Of a DNA stretch of 64,000 nucleotides, positions 25,001 through 36,100 are shown piece after piece. Both the position numbers and the translations under genes were made by a program. Source of the DNA: Cinclus cinclus (lineage: Eukaryota > Chordata > Aves > Passeriformes > Cinclidae); NCBI RefSeq assembly GCF_963662255.1, contig NC_085046.1, forward strand, positions 140,135,762 to 140,199,761, given 5' to 3'. The notes under the pieces were generated by a model, which had not been told where the DNA came from, searched no databases, and was given only the letters and a program-made list of their open reading frames with translations. The stretch's first letter is position 1. Every line of letters begins with the position of its first letter.

Positions 25001-28000
25001 CCAGGGACATGAAACACAGTTTATAGTGATGAAACATTTTGGGGTTTTGGCTAAAATTTGCCATAAATTGCAGAGTATCTTCATGGTGAATCTAGCTCAT
25101 TTAGGTTAGAATTCTGCTTTTATTCACCACAGTAATATGGAGAATGGAATTACATCCCCTGTCATGACTCAGGCCACTGTTATGACTCATGCTTCTTCTA
25201 ATTCCAAGCGGATAAAACAGCAGGGTCTATGACTTCCTTGGACAGTTATGATATGAAGTGGGATGAGATGTGTGGATATATTCTAGTTTAATGAAATTTT
25301 AATAAATGTTAAGGAGATGGAATTACCAATGTGAGCTAGTAGCTTAGCAACATTTTGTTTGTGCACTTGGCAGCATCTAATCAAAGACCAAGAGGCAGTT
25401 ACAAAGGAAATGAAAGAAGAGGTGGAAGCCCATCAAAGAAAGGTGGATCTGGAAGATCAGCGTGTACAGAGATTGATAGAAATAGAAAGAGAAGAAATAC
25501 AAAAAGCTCTTACAGTAAGATGATTGGATCTTAACATGTGTACTGGAGGGTCTAAATGCTAACATATACAAGTAGTATTGGTTAATAGTATTTTTACTGT
25601 AATTAACTAGTTCAAGTTAATATGGAAATATTTTCTAAAGAAATCTAATTTCTAGATACCTATATTAATAGATTAAGATTCTAAGTTTTGAGATTTCCAA
25701 AAATCAGATGGAAGTGTCCAAACATCTGTATAATATTGAAATTCTCTGGGCCTGACAGAAATATTAGCACTTTCTTTTCACTTCTCAAAACTTAGAAAAC
25801 ATGTAAGACTCAAAAGTGCTTTCAAAACAAGTCATCCTCCTGATAAGGAACATGTTTTGTTTTTAACCATAATGAAATAAAAGATAGCCTCGAAAGAGAT
25901 TTCAGTTGGTAGTATTTGGCAGAAAATTCAGCTGTAGAAGCTGTCTTTTAGATCACAGTAATGAATGTGTGTAGCTTGACATTAGGAATTGCTCAGATTT
26001 TCAAGCTCAGAACTTGTAATTGCACAGTTGGAAAAATAGTTGCAGCTATCCCACTGCCCATATGCTTGGCATCTGCATTTGTATACTGTCTAGAAATAAA
26101 CATATGGGTCTGAATTTTTGTAAACAGCATTTGATTTTTGGAAGCAGATGGATGTGGGTGAAAGCATTGACATTCAGGTATCAATCTTATGTCAGCTGCA
26201 CCTGTTAGTAAGTGACTCTAGCAGGCACATCCGACAAGGATACTGGAGAACACCTCAGTTTGTCTTGCCTGGTGTGTAGGTAAGGCTGTGCAGTTGGAAC
26301 AGACTGGATTTCTGGTAAGAAAGGTGTTCTATTAGGTGGCTGAAGAAAATTTAGCCAAAGCTGAGCAGAAGCACATTGACACAGACTGGAAGCTGCAAGC
26401 ACAGCGGAGACTCAGGCGTGATGATCAGGACCGGGAGAAGTCCTACAGAGAGATTGTGAAGCTCCTGCATGACAACAGGGTGAAAGAAGCTGAACTGCTG
26501 AAGGCCATGAGGGAGACAGAAGAAAAAAAGGTATTTGCATAATTTCATTTTCTAAGTGGGCCTGGCAAAAATGTAACCGTCTTTTGCCTGTAACAGGGAG
26601 TGCAGAAAGCTGAAATGTATTTGAGAAATATTTTGTTAGAACTCTCCTTTTCTGTTTTGACTTTCTGGAAGCACAAGAGTGAATTGGTAAGGATGTTTTA
26701 GCCTTAGGAAAGCATAGTCCTATTTCTGTAAGTTCCTCTCATTTTTATACTCTGACCCAGCACTTTCACCTTTCTCCAGATGTTTGAATGAAACATTTTT
26801 CAAAATGAAGCCTTCACACAGCTGACTAAAATATTTTGATTTTAGGATGAAGTGTAATCTGTAATAATCACGATGGTTCTATTTGTTGCTTTTTCCTTGC
26901 AATACATCTGTTGAAGACATTTAATATTTCTGTTACGCAGTGGGAAGATGTTGTACACAATAAAGCTCAACTGGAGGAAGAGCAGAAGGCAGCTGCCTCT
27001 GCAGATGGGCAGAGGAAGCAGTTCTTAGATGACAAAACAAATGATGCGTTAGAATTGGCTGAGAAGCTGCAGAGGGAAGATGGCTGTTTTGGTGAGCATG
27101 TAGATAATACAGTTCTGTGTGGATGTTGGCATGAAGCATTCAACAACTGAACACAAATGAACTGTCCAATACTGGGGATAAACTTAAGCATAACTCCTTT
27201 ACCAAGCACTCCGTAAGTGCTTTTTGGCAATATCCTTTAATGAAACAGATATATCTGTTTTCCAAGGCCAGACTTGGAAAGAAAACTCAGTTTGATATCA
27301 ATCAAATGCAGTAATATAAATGACATTTTTGGTAGGAGCACAAAAAGAATTGTAAAATCGCATCCATTAGAAATTTTCTGTCAAATAATATTGTCCTGTG
27401 ATCACATACAGTATTATACCAAGAAGTGGCTTTTCCAAGTGTTTGTTAAAAAAAAAAAACAAACAAGCAAACCCAAACACATTTATGTGCTTCCAGAATT
27501 GGCCAGTACATCCTTCTCAAGTGCTGCATTTGTGTGTTTTTGCAGTTATTTCTCCTACCCCCCTCCACCATGCTTCCAAGTCTCACATAAAATTAGTGAT
27601 TAATATTAGGGTTAGTTGATTAGTATTGCTTTGGGCAAACTTTTTCAGCCTTTGTCCTTATTTACCTAATGTTGTAGTATGGAGTAATTTGCAACTGTGC
27701 ATAATTAAAATGGGTGGCTCCTAAAACTACAAGCATGAGTAGCCATATTCCATATGATCTTAGTGGCCTATTTGTCAGAAGATTAATTATATAGGAAGAA
27801 ACAGCACATATAATTTCTTAAAGAGCTGTAATTTCTTAAAGGGAATTTTAAGAAATTAATAAAATTACAGAGCTGTAATTCCTTAAAATGAAATGCAGTG
27901 ATGCATAGCTTTGACCCGAAGAGTAGAAACATTGACCTCTAATTCTGAGCAAATTGTACTTGCATTAACTGGAGTGGGTGATTGTTGTAGCTTTGCTTCC

Positions 28001-29008
28001 TGGAGAAAAACTGCTTTACCTCCAGCTAGAAAAAATCACTAGAAACTTCAATATTTTTAATTTACAAGGAACCCTTCTTTCCATTTCCCGCAGAGCGACT
28101 GTGTGATTTAAAGTCCAGGTGTACAGAGAGAGGGGTAGAAGTCCAGCAGGTGCCAAGGTCTGGAAATGTCTGTCTCAATGATATGTCTACATTAGCATCA
28201 TCACCACACAGTAAGTTTCTGAGTTAGGAGTCTCCTTCACATTTAGTTTCAGAGCATTGCTGGAACATCTGGCCTGGCTGTGTGATTGAGTCATTAGTTG
28301 TGTAGGTGTTTACTGGATAGTAAACCAGTTTATTGTTTTGTTCTCTTTCACACCTGCAGAAAATGTCTTTGCTACCAGGGGTGGCACAGGTAGGAAGTGC
28401 CTGAAGTGTGTTATGAGAATGGTCCTAGTAAACCTCAGCCATCTTCCACGTGCTTTTCTTGTCTTCATAGCTGTTTATGATTTGGGAATGTTAAAAGGGT
28501 GTAGAGCTGTCTTTCATCAAAATCTGACTGGGAGTTGCAGAATTAAGAATTAGTCTTATTTCCTCTGGTCTGTCTTAGCTACTCTGGCAGTGAAAGCACA
28601 GTTTAAATTCTGATGCACCTTATGTACAAAAGTTTGCAGGCAATGGGAACCTCTGGACTTTCTGTAGCCCCCCATTAGTATCTGACCTGGTACCCAACAG
28701 AGGCATTGCTTTCAAAGAACTTGCTCTTACCAGTCTGAGGGCTGCCTTGCATCCCGTGGCACTGAAAACCAGCATTTCTCTGCCAGAGATGTGTTTTCCA
28801 ACAGGTATTTGTAGTGTTTATGGAAAACGTCTAGTTGCAATGTTAAGTTTCTTGTACTTCAGTGTCTTCAGAAAGAAGACGAGCAGAACTGGCACACCGG
28901 GAGCGGGAGCTGATGGCAGAAGTCTGGCAGCTCAGACAAAGGCTCATCTCACAGGCCCAAGCCAGGCACCCTCCAGCACATTTTCCAGCTACAACCTGGT
29001 CACCTTGA
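5920..29008 (+). CDS. TBC1D31: TBC1 domain family member 31 (WDR67), complete, 22 coding exons
   Basis: TBC1D31 is a centrosome and centriolar-satellite scaffold; work on the human protein links it to PKA and the ubiquitin ligase praja2 in control of OFD1 and ciliogenesis (from memory). I joined 22 exons by protein similarity and GT-AG junctions; the phases agree and total 3249 nt, 1082 codons plus stop, against about 1066 residues in human. Order: N-terminal WD40 repeats (about residues 30-345), linker, TBC domain (about 405-630), then a long Glu/Lys/Arg-rich coiled coil (about 690-960) and a short tail ending PATTWSP. The start ATG at 5920 gives [15 protein letters not shown], which aligns with the human N-terminus. 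I do not see the canonical IxxDxxR and YxQ fingers of active Rab GAPs, so GAP activity is doubtful. The gene is intact. Confidence 0.96.
6138..6475 (-). mobile_element. CR1 LINE 3' fragment in TBC1D31 intron 1
   Basis: On the plus strand it begins 'aattacagaaccgctacggttggaaggggcc' in the usual antisense CR1 order and continues through 'ccctggacagcctgtt' and 'gaagaagttctttctcctg', all CR1 3' landmarks. It is diverged and 5' truncated. Confidence 0.8.
7485..7870 (-). mobile_element. CR1 LINE 3' fragment in TBC1D31 intron 1
   Basis: Starts 'aatcatagaatcatagaa' and 'tggtttggagtggaaggg', the reverse complement of a typical CR1 3' terminus, then 'ccttgccatgggcctggac' and 'cttccactagaccaggttg'. 5' truncated, antisense to TBC1D31. 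Confidence 0.9.
16832..20597 (+). CDS. TBC1D31: TBC1D31 exons 9-14: TBC (Rab-GAP-like) domain
   Basis: Exons: 16832-16911, 17015-17161, 17429-17562, 18537-18670, 19234-19413, 20365-20597, encoding about residues 404-705. The domain opens [20 protein letters not shown], then [17 protein letters not shown], and runs through [19 protein letters not shown] and [19 protein letters not shown]. Where an active TBC protein has the IxxDxxR arginine finger, this one reads [15 protein letters not shown], and no YxQ glutamine finger is seen; a scaffold role fits better than catalysis. Exon 14 ends with the start of the coiled coil ([19 protein letters not shown]). Confidence 0.93.
21192..29008 (+). CDS. 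TBC1D31: TBC1D31 exons 15-22: coiled coil and C-terminus
   Basis: Exons: 21192-21344, 22509-22644, 23520-23612, 25374-25514, 26336-26530, 26941-27091, 28094-28210, 28863-29008 (stop TGA 29006-29008). They encode about residues 706-1082, dominated by heptad-like runs of E, K, R, Q and L, for example [18 protein letters not shown]. Exon 16 ends at a weaker donor, AGG|GTTGAG. Exons 20 and 21 (residues about 946-1034) diverge most from the human protein as I remember it. Exon 22 recovers similarity ([13 protein letters not shown]). Confidence 0.9.
21903..22110 (-). mobile_element. Old CR1 fragment in TBC1D31 intron 15
   Basis: The bases 'ctttaagatcatcaagtcta' and 'cactgccaagttcactgc' and 'taaaccatgtcctaacc' follow the order of an antisense CR1 3' region. 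Strongly diverged, so the ends are approximate. Confidence 0.65.
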
Positions 29009-29144
29009 GATGATTTGGTCTAGACCTCAGCTGTACTTCCAAATTATTAATCATTGAAAAGCTAAATATGTATAGTGTGATTCAGGATGGATCACAGATT
29101 GTTTATTAAAGGCTTTTGGAGAATCTTCTATATTTTAATATAAG

Positions 29145-29211
29145 AATAAAATCCCAGGTAGAAAATTTTTGTTTGTAACCTTCTTGTTATTTTTTTTACT
29201 TCTAAAATAAA
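29145..29211 (+). terminator. TBC1D31: TBC1D31 poly(A) signals
   Basis: Two AATAAA hexamers, at 29145-29150 and 29206-29211, lie 137 and 198 bp after the stop codon. The second is followed by a T-rich stretch. They indicate a short 3' UTR of about 0.15-0.25 kb. Confidence 0.75.
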
Positions 29212-30593
29212 CTCATTTTTTACCATTAAGTTACTGAGTGTGCAGAATTGGTATACTTCATTTTTTCTGGTGGCTGCCCTGACTTGAAGAAACAAACCAC
29301 TGTTAAAATGTTGGTTTTGTCAATGATGTGTAAGTGGATTCTACAAGTTGCAGCAGGGAAATTTGCAATTATAGAAAAAAAAAAAATCCAGCGAGAGCCA
29401 AACGTTGAAACCAAGGCCCAGAGAGAGGGTATGGAGCCTCTGCTGCTGGAGGTGTGTGTAGTTATTACACAAATTGGCAGGTTTATTTCATAAGAAAGAA
29501 TGGGAGAGAGGTTCTAAACAAATACCTTGCTCTTCATAGTGCCTGTGGTACTGATGGCTAATGCTTTTGACACAAGAGTCAAGAACATTATTTGGTGTTA
29601 CAGTAAAAAAGAATAGGGCAAAGTAAATTAAAGTGACTCATCCATAATTGCTACACACAGTGCTGATACAGGGGTAGACTTGGCCCTGTGAAAATACAAG
29701 GATGGGGACCTTGATTTGTTCTGCCTCCCCTGGGGTTTTGCTGATGCTGTTTGGGGCAGCAGTACTGGAGAAGGATTACCCAGGGCTGGCCCTGGGGGCT
29801 GAGGCACCGGGCAGACCCAGCACGATCCCTCTAACCAGCAGCTTTTTGTCACCTGGGGCTGGGAACAGCCTCTGCTTCTCGTTAAATTACATGAAAACCT
29901 AAAAGCACAAAGGTACTTAGTTAACCTTGCCTTAGCATCCTCTGCATCTGGAAGTAGAAAGAGTCACATCAGCAGCAACCAGGATTCAAGTATATCTCAT
30001 TCCAGCCATTTGAGTGTGGAGAAGAGGCATCGTTCCTTTTTAAAGGCAGAAAAATGCTACAAGACAGGTTCATCTTGGAGGCAGAGGGAGTAGATGAGAA
30101 AAATTGGGGTTTTTTTTGATGATTGTCTTGGAGTGTACATATGATTGTTTCTATATTTAAAAGGAAATAAACCCACTGAGGTTTAGGCCCATACCATGGG
30201 CTGTATGTGTATGTGCGTATGGTTTGCAAAAGGGTGAATCTGTAAATGTGCATAAACTGGAGTGTTCCACCAGTTCCTCCACGCTGGTGTCCTGCCGTGT
30301 CCCCACAGCAGCTTCGGGGCGCAGCCTGACCCCGGGAGTGCCCCCTGCCCACCGCAGGAGCCAATTCCCCATTCCTGCATCCCGGAACGGGGCTCAACAC
30401 CGCCTGCCAGCCCTAGAACACCTGCACGCGTTATCAGCGGGACAGACAGGCCCTCGACCTGGAACTGCCGCTTCGGGAATCACCACAAGCACGCCTTGGA
30501 AGTCACCGACCGGCTCGGAGCGCGGTGTCGTGCGAGCCTGTCGCCGCTAAAAGCGCGGGGCAGGCGGCCAAGAGCAAAAGTGATACCCGCCTT
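29212..30593. other. Intergenic between TBC1D31 and the tRNA-Met gene
   Basis: No gene recognised. Composition changes from AT-rich to GC-rich at about 30260. Short open frames here have no recognisable domain. Confidence 0.6.
30576..30579 (-). terminator. Pol III terminator of tRNA-Met
   Basis: Four T on the transcribed-sense (minus) strand, 14 nt beyond the tRNA 3' end. Confidence 0.7.
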
Positions 30594-30666
30594 TGCCCCG
30601 TGTGAGGATCGAACTCACGACCTTCAGATTATGAGACTGACGCGCTACCTACTGCGCTAACGAGGC
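30594..30666 (-). tRNA. tRNA-Met (CAU), elongator
   Basis: The minus strand from 30666 to 30594 is 73 nt and folds as a standard cloverleaf: acceptor GCCTCGT pairing with ACGGGGC, A box TAGCGCAGTAGG, anticodon loop CTCATAA (anticodon CAT), B box GGTTCGAGTCC-type sequence read here as AGTTCGATCCT, and discriminator A. It starts GCCTCG rather than AGCAGAG, so it is the elongator, not the initiator, form. No intron. A TTTT at 30579-30576 is a good Pol III stop. From memory, human also has a tRNA-Met gene between TBC1D31 and FAM83A. Confidence 0.96.
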
Positions 30667-31283
30667 GGCTGGAAAGATCTTCTCCGTGAGGGTACTCGGT
30701 CCTGCCGGCGGCCTCGCTCCCTGCCGCGGCCACGGGAGGACACGGCCCGGCCCGGCCCTGTTCCGCCCGCACCGCTCCCACCGGGCAGGATCCCGCGCTG
30801 GCCGTGCGGGGACTCGGAGTGATCATGTGGGACCGCAGGGGGACACTGGGGCTTCGCTATGGTGACAGTGTGAGGCCCCATAGTACAACCTGTGAGGAGC
30901 CCCGCCGTGCCCGCGGGGGCAGCAGGGTGACCCTGAGGGACACCGGGGTGACCATGAGAAATCCTGGCCGAGGAGGGGAGGGCCGTCCCTGGCCCCGATC
31001 GGCGTTGGCAGGGCACAGTCCTGCATGTCAGGGTAATTAGATGGCATCATTTTCGGCCTAATTGCGCAGAACAGGTCAGGAGATAATTAGTGACTTTCGG
31101 CCGCGTCTGGCAGCTGCGGGCGGATGTTGGGGGCGGAGGGAGGGACGGGGTAGTTTTTAAAATCACCCCAGAAGCTCAGGACGGCCCCGCCACCGCCCCT
31201 CCTCTGCTTCACGTGGTAGCTCCGGGATTAATATCCGAGCCATTCCATACTCTTCTGTGTTTCGTACATCTTTACGTGTGATT

Positions 31284-31304
31284 CCCCCCCCCCCCCCCCC
31301 CCCC
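31284..31304. repeat. Poly(C) run of 21 bases
   Basis: Uninterrupted C on the plus strand (G on the minus), flanked by ATT on both sides. The ORFs crossing it (poly-Gly) are artefacts. Copy number in a homopolymer of this kind is often misassembled. Confidence 0.9.
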
Positions 31305-31767
31305 ATTCCATAGGGTAACTGACGTAGACCCAGAATCTCTGAAGCTGCCCTGAAAAACTGTCCCAGTGCGTCCCTGAAGATACCCGTGCTCCCGAGGCCA
31401 GGGCGGCGGGACGCTCTCCCTGCACTCACACGGCCTCAGCGGCCCGCACCAGAGCCCGGCACATCGCCTGGATCCCGCTCTCCCTCTGGAGCCGTGCTAC
31501 AGGGTGCGTGGACACGGAGCTGCCGGGGCGAGGGCAGCCCACCCGCGCGAGGGAAGTGTGTCACACGTGGCGCTGCACCCAGGCACGCACGCAGGTATGG
31601 ACACCTCGGGCAGCTGCTCCCGCCCCGCCTCTCCTCGGTCAGACCGGCCGGCCCGGCTGCCCCCGGGCCCTGGCCTGGCACCCGCTGCAACCCGCGCCTC
31701 CATCCGCCTAATGACACAGCACAGAGCTGCCACGGGGACAACGTGACTCCAGAAGCTGCAGCCTGGG

Positions 31768-31809
31768 AAAAAAAAAAAAAAAAAAAAGAAAAAAAAAAGA
31801 AAAAAAAAA
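31768..31809. repeat. A-rich simple repeat
   Basis: Runs of 20, 10 and 10 A separated by single G. Poly-Lys/Phe reading frames over it are not genes. Confidence 0.9.
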
Positions 31810-32669
31810 GCCTTAAATGTGCACAATCAAGTGATGAGTGTTTGTATTTCTGATGCTTTGAGGCCAGCTCACAACCGTCCCTCCACGTAATACGTAATAT
31901 TCAGGATGTTTGGGAAGGGGTATTTTTCTTTTAATAGGATGGCATAGTCACAAAGCTTTAAAGAAATAAGTGAGTGAATCGTCTACGGTAATAGCAACAT
32001 ACTCTGGACGGGGCACAGTGACGACGTTCACATCAATTTTTAAGCCTGCCTGGCAGCATGTAGGTGCAGAACGGAGCCCATGACCCTTTTTGCTGTTTTG
32101 AAGCCATGGACACGGCTGCTGTCTCTGTTTCAATTCAACATCAGAGCTATCTTTTCTTCCTAACGAATACTATGGGAAGACGGAGAAGCCTCAAGCTGTT
32201 TTGAAGATTGTGCAATGATGCTTGGGAGCCTACCTGCTTTTGCTTGAGTGCTTTCCTCACTCATATTTCACAGGATGCGACAGGAAGGGAAATACAATCG
32301 GATCCGACGGCCGTGGTAAATTTGACTCGAATCCTTCATATGCCCTGGGGCTGAGGTGGGTGCCTCTCAGATAAGCAATCTAATCAGCTTTGCTCTTGGG
32401 TCCCATCTGGAAACAGATTGTTGCCGGAGTACACCCCACCTGAGAAGCAAGCTTCAGGTTCGTTTTGAAGATAATTGTACAGACAAATTCAGGGAGTGTG
32501 AATTTGCCTGTGGTAATAAGATCTCTTTATTTTTATTCATAGTTAATTCGTTCGGCCGAGGCGATTTCATGCCAGAATGCAGTCCTCAAACAAGAAGGAC
32601 GATTGCACTGCCTGTGGCACGCATATGCATGGTGCCTGCCCGGCAGATCGGCTGCTGCGACAAAGAGCC

Positions 32670-33152
32670 ATGAACCACCCCAGACATGTGGGCAAGATAA
32701 GGAAGAGGCTGGAAGATATCAAGAACCAGTCCCCGAAGTTGACAAAAGCGGATTTCAGCCACAACGAAAGCATCAGATTGGCCACCGACGCTTTCTTGGA
32801 TGGTGGGACAGACTCTTACCTCGAAACTCTAAGCAAAGAGGGTGAGGTGGATTTCCTCTCCTCGGTGGAAGCTCAGTACATCAAGGATAACGCTAGGGAG
32901 TCTTATTATGCACAGGAGCCCCCAGGTGCCGACGGGGCAGCTGCGCCAAAGCAGATCGATGCCGGGTCACTCCCTTCAGGGACTTACTTCCCCACCATTT
33001 CTGACAGCACTGAGTCGGCTCTGCTCCACACATGGATTACAGCAGAGAAGCCCTATTTAAAGGAAAAATCCACTGCCACTGTGTATTTCCAAACAGAGAA
33101 GAACAGCAACATTAGAGACATCATACGCCGGTACATCCACAAGACCACTCAG
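32670..33152 (+). CDS. FAM83A: FAM83A coding exon 1
   Basis: Encodes residues 1-161, ending IHKTTQ at ACTCAG|GTATGA, phase 0. An in-frame TAA at 32544-32546 bounds the frame upstream. The pyrimidine-rich 'tttatttttattcatag' just before 32543 looks like a splice acceptor, so this exon probably follows a non-coding first exon. Confidence 0.92.
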
Positions 33153-36100
33153 GTATGAGGAGAGAATTGATGTTCCCTCCGCACTCGGTTGTTTCTTGCT
33201 CTGACAAGCTCAGGTGAACACGGTGTTTAACCCAAGGCAGCTCAGTGCGTTGCAGCTATCTTTGCTCTTGAAAGTGTCTGTGAAGAGCCTATTATTGAAC
33301 ACAGGCAGTGCTTTTAAATCTATTTTTTTTTAACTCACACCAACTTTTCTTTGTGTTGGTGGCTTAAAAAAAAATAATTCCCTCTCCTCTCTTGTAACCT
33401 CCCATTCACCCAGCAGATTAAATGTGCTGTAGAAAGGGCAGCTTGGCTCTGTCCCTTCTCATGTATGCCCAGCAGGATGGTTTGATCTGTTCAGACCACT
33501 GCACCATTAATGAGAATTAAGCCTAAGTGAGCTCTCAGCCATTATTGTTCGAGGGGATTTGTGGGAGATGTGGGTGAATGGGAGGCCAAAGAAAGGCAAG
33601 TATGTCTGGAATGTCAGCAGCCATTCCCAGAGGAAGGAAATTATTCAGAAAATAGACCTTTCATGCCTAATATGTTGCCTGTATCCGTTCAAATGTCATG
33701 TGGGCTCCGTATGGAGACTGCAGCATAACTTGGCAGATGGGAAAGGTGCAAATGATGCCTCTGACTGCATACAGGTGATGGAGGCCACAGAAGTGCCAGC
33801 CACAAGCCAAAGCCAGGCTGCCTACACTCTGGGAAGCCAGGACCTGAGGAGCTGGAGGGGGAACAGAAAACTGATGTAATGTGTGTTCTAGGACCTCTCT
33901 TGTTTTCCTGAGGAAAAAAAAAAGTGATACTTAAGGGCTGTGTTTACCATCATCGAGGAGTTTTGCCCTTACATAAATTCAAAAGAGGAGCAGCAGTTTC
34001 AGCCAGGAATAGTTAGGAGCCAAGCCAGGATGCAGTAGTGCTGCCCAGCACAGACTTCGGAGCCCTCTGGAGCTTTGTTATTGCCCTGCAAGGGCAGGTG
34101 CTGGCCCCGATAACACAGAGTGTAATGGCAGGGGAGGAGGATCCCTGTTGGCACCTGCTCTCTCAAAGCCTACAAGTGCTTACCGCACCAGGGGAATTAT
34201 AGATCAGTCATTTTAAGTTGGAGGCATCAAAAAGATGCAGAAACAGAAGTGCCTCTGGAGTAATAAAACAGGCATCAGATAGAATATCAACCCAGACCAC
34301 TTTTCTGTCCCAAGAAGAAAAAACTTGTAGGTGAAAAACTGGGAAATGTAACATAAATCCATGGTTCACATGACCTTCTTAATCATCTAATTTACATTAC
34401 AAGAGTGTGCTGAAGCAATACTAACAGTATAAATTTGTGAACTGCTTTTTGAGCACAGTTTTCCAATGGCACCAGTTACTCATTAGCATCTGGTAAGGGT
34501 CCATCTTGAATAGCTTAGTATTTGATATATGCATTACAAAATTAAATAACAGAATAAAGACTGTGTTTATGGATAATCTCAAACTAAAAAAGGATTGGCA
34601 AGGGATACTACAATTTTAAATATACTTGTGGAATTACTGCAAATCACAGAATGAAATTTGGGCAAAAGAAATGGGAAGTACTGAAAGTAAGAGAGGAAAG
34701 TCAGGTGCACAAATATACGTTGGGAACGGATGGTGAAGAGCAGTACCAGAGAGAATGGTCTAGAGCTGGGGCATTAATAGGAAGTGTGGATGTGAGATAT
34801 TTGGCATAATTGTGCTTAGCCATGGCAAAGCTCTTTCTGAAGCACCAGGCTTTGGCAGCTGGAGGAAGCTGTGGGATCCTCACTGCTCCACGAATCGCTT
34901 GGCTGCTGGCTGTGCAGGATGTGCCTGCTCTAGTAGGATATCCTCATGGTGGCAAGGGGAATGAGATTGCTCTTTGGTGTGGGCATAGGCTTTGGAGTAA
35001 GATTCAGAGCAAGATGAAAGCAATTAGTAAGATAGATCCACAGAGATGCTATAAAGTTTGTTTTGATTGAAGGTGGTATCCCATGAGCACAGTTCTCAGA
35101 GGTTCCCTCTCCAGTCATGAACAAGCACCTCCTAAGGAGGTAGTAGCTGGGCTGAACTGACCCCTTCCGTGGGCAGCAGCAGATGTCAGACAAGACCAGC
35201 ACTTTCTACTATGGAACTGGTTTTATATCACATTTACAGTTCCCTTGATCCACACTGGCTGCAGGCTGTGCACTTAAGTAGTTGTCAGGGCTTTTATGCC
35301 CAGTCCTGAGACTTTTACATTGTTCTGCCAGTTGTGAATTGGGAAGCGTGGATGTGTGGTCAGATTGTAACAGTTAGTTTATAAATCAGTGTTTTAAAAA
35401 AGATGGAGCTGTTAGAGTCTTTTTCACCCCACCAACAAGAGCAGAGTGAGGCTTTTTAAAGCCAGGGCTGTCCAGTTGTAAATCATAACTGAGAAAGCAT
35501 CATCCAGGGATTCTTGCAGAATGTGTGTGGCTTATGACACCTAGTGAGCCGTGTGGAAAGGGCTATGGTCTTTTATTTAGCTACATCGTTATCATTCTCA
35601 GATAAGTATTTCATATATTTCCTAGTGCTGAAATATCACCTACAAATTCATGTGTCATCTTGGGTTATATGTTGTGTGTTATATTGGGTTTATATGAGCA
35701 ATAAAACAATGAGGCAATATGTTTAATCAGTTTAGTGATTCATGCACTTACAGGGAGAAAACCGAAAAAAAATATCCACACGTAACTTAATATTTATATT
35801 TATTGGAATATTTTTTTAACAAACTACATCACAGTGTCCTCATAGCAACCTTAAGTTATGTAAATTGACTCTGCTAATGCCTCTGCTCTTTTTCTGAAGG
35901 TGTTAGCTATTGTGATGGATGTGTTCACAGACACTGAGATTCTTTGTGACCTCCTGGAGGCAGCTAACAAGCGCATGGTCTTTGTCTATCTGCTGCTCGA
36001 TCATGGGAGTATAGATCTTTTCTCCGAGATGTGTGACAAGTTGCAAATTCCTGAGGATCTCTTCAAGGTACTGTGGCTTTGTGAAGCTCTTAGGCTGAGA

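Larger units (their letters stand above)
30667..32542. other. GC-rich flank upstream of FAM83A
   Basis: No gene recognised. The stretch to about 31750 is GC-rich with many CpG and contains a 21-base C run and an A-rich run; beyond that it becomes AT-rich. It may include FAM83A upstream non-coding exons or promoter, but no start site can be placed. Confidence 0.5.

Noticed and set aside
31386..31853. 155-codon plus-strand frame and its minus-strand counterparts
   Set aside because: GC-rich sequence with few stops followed by the A-rich run; no recognisable domain and no splice context.
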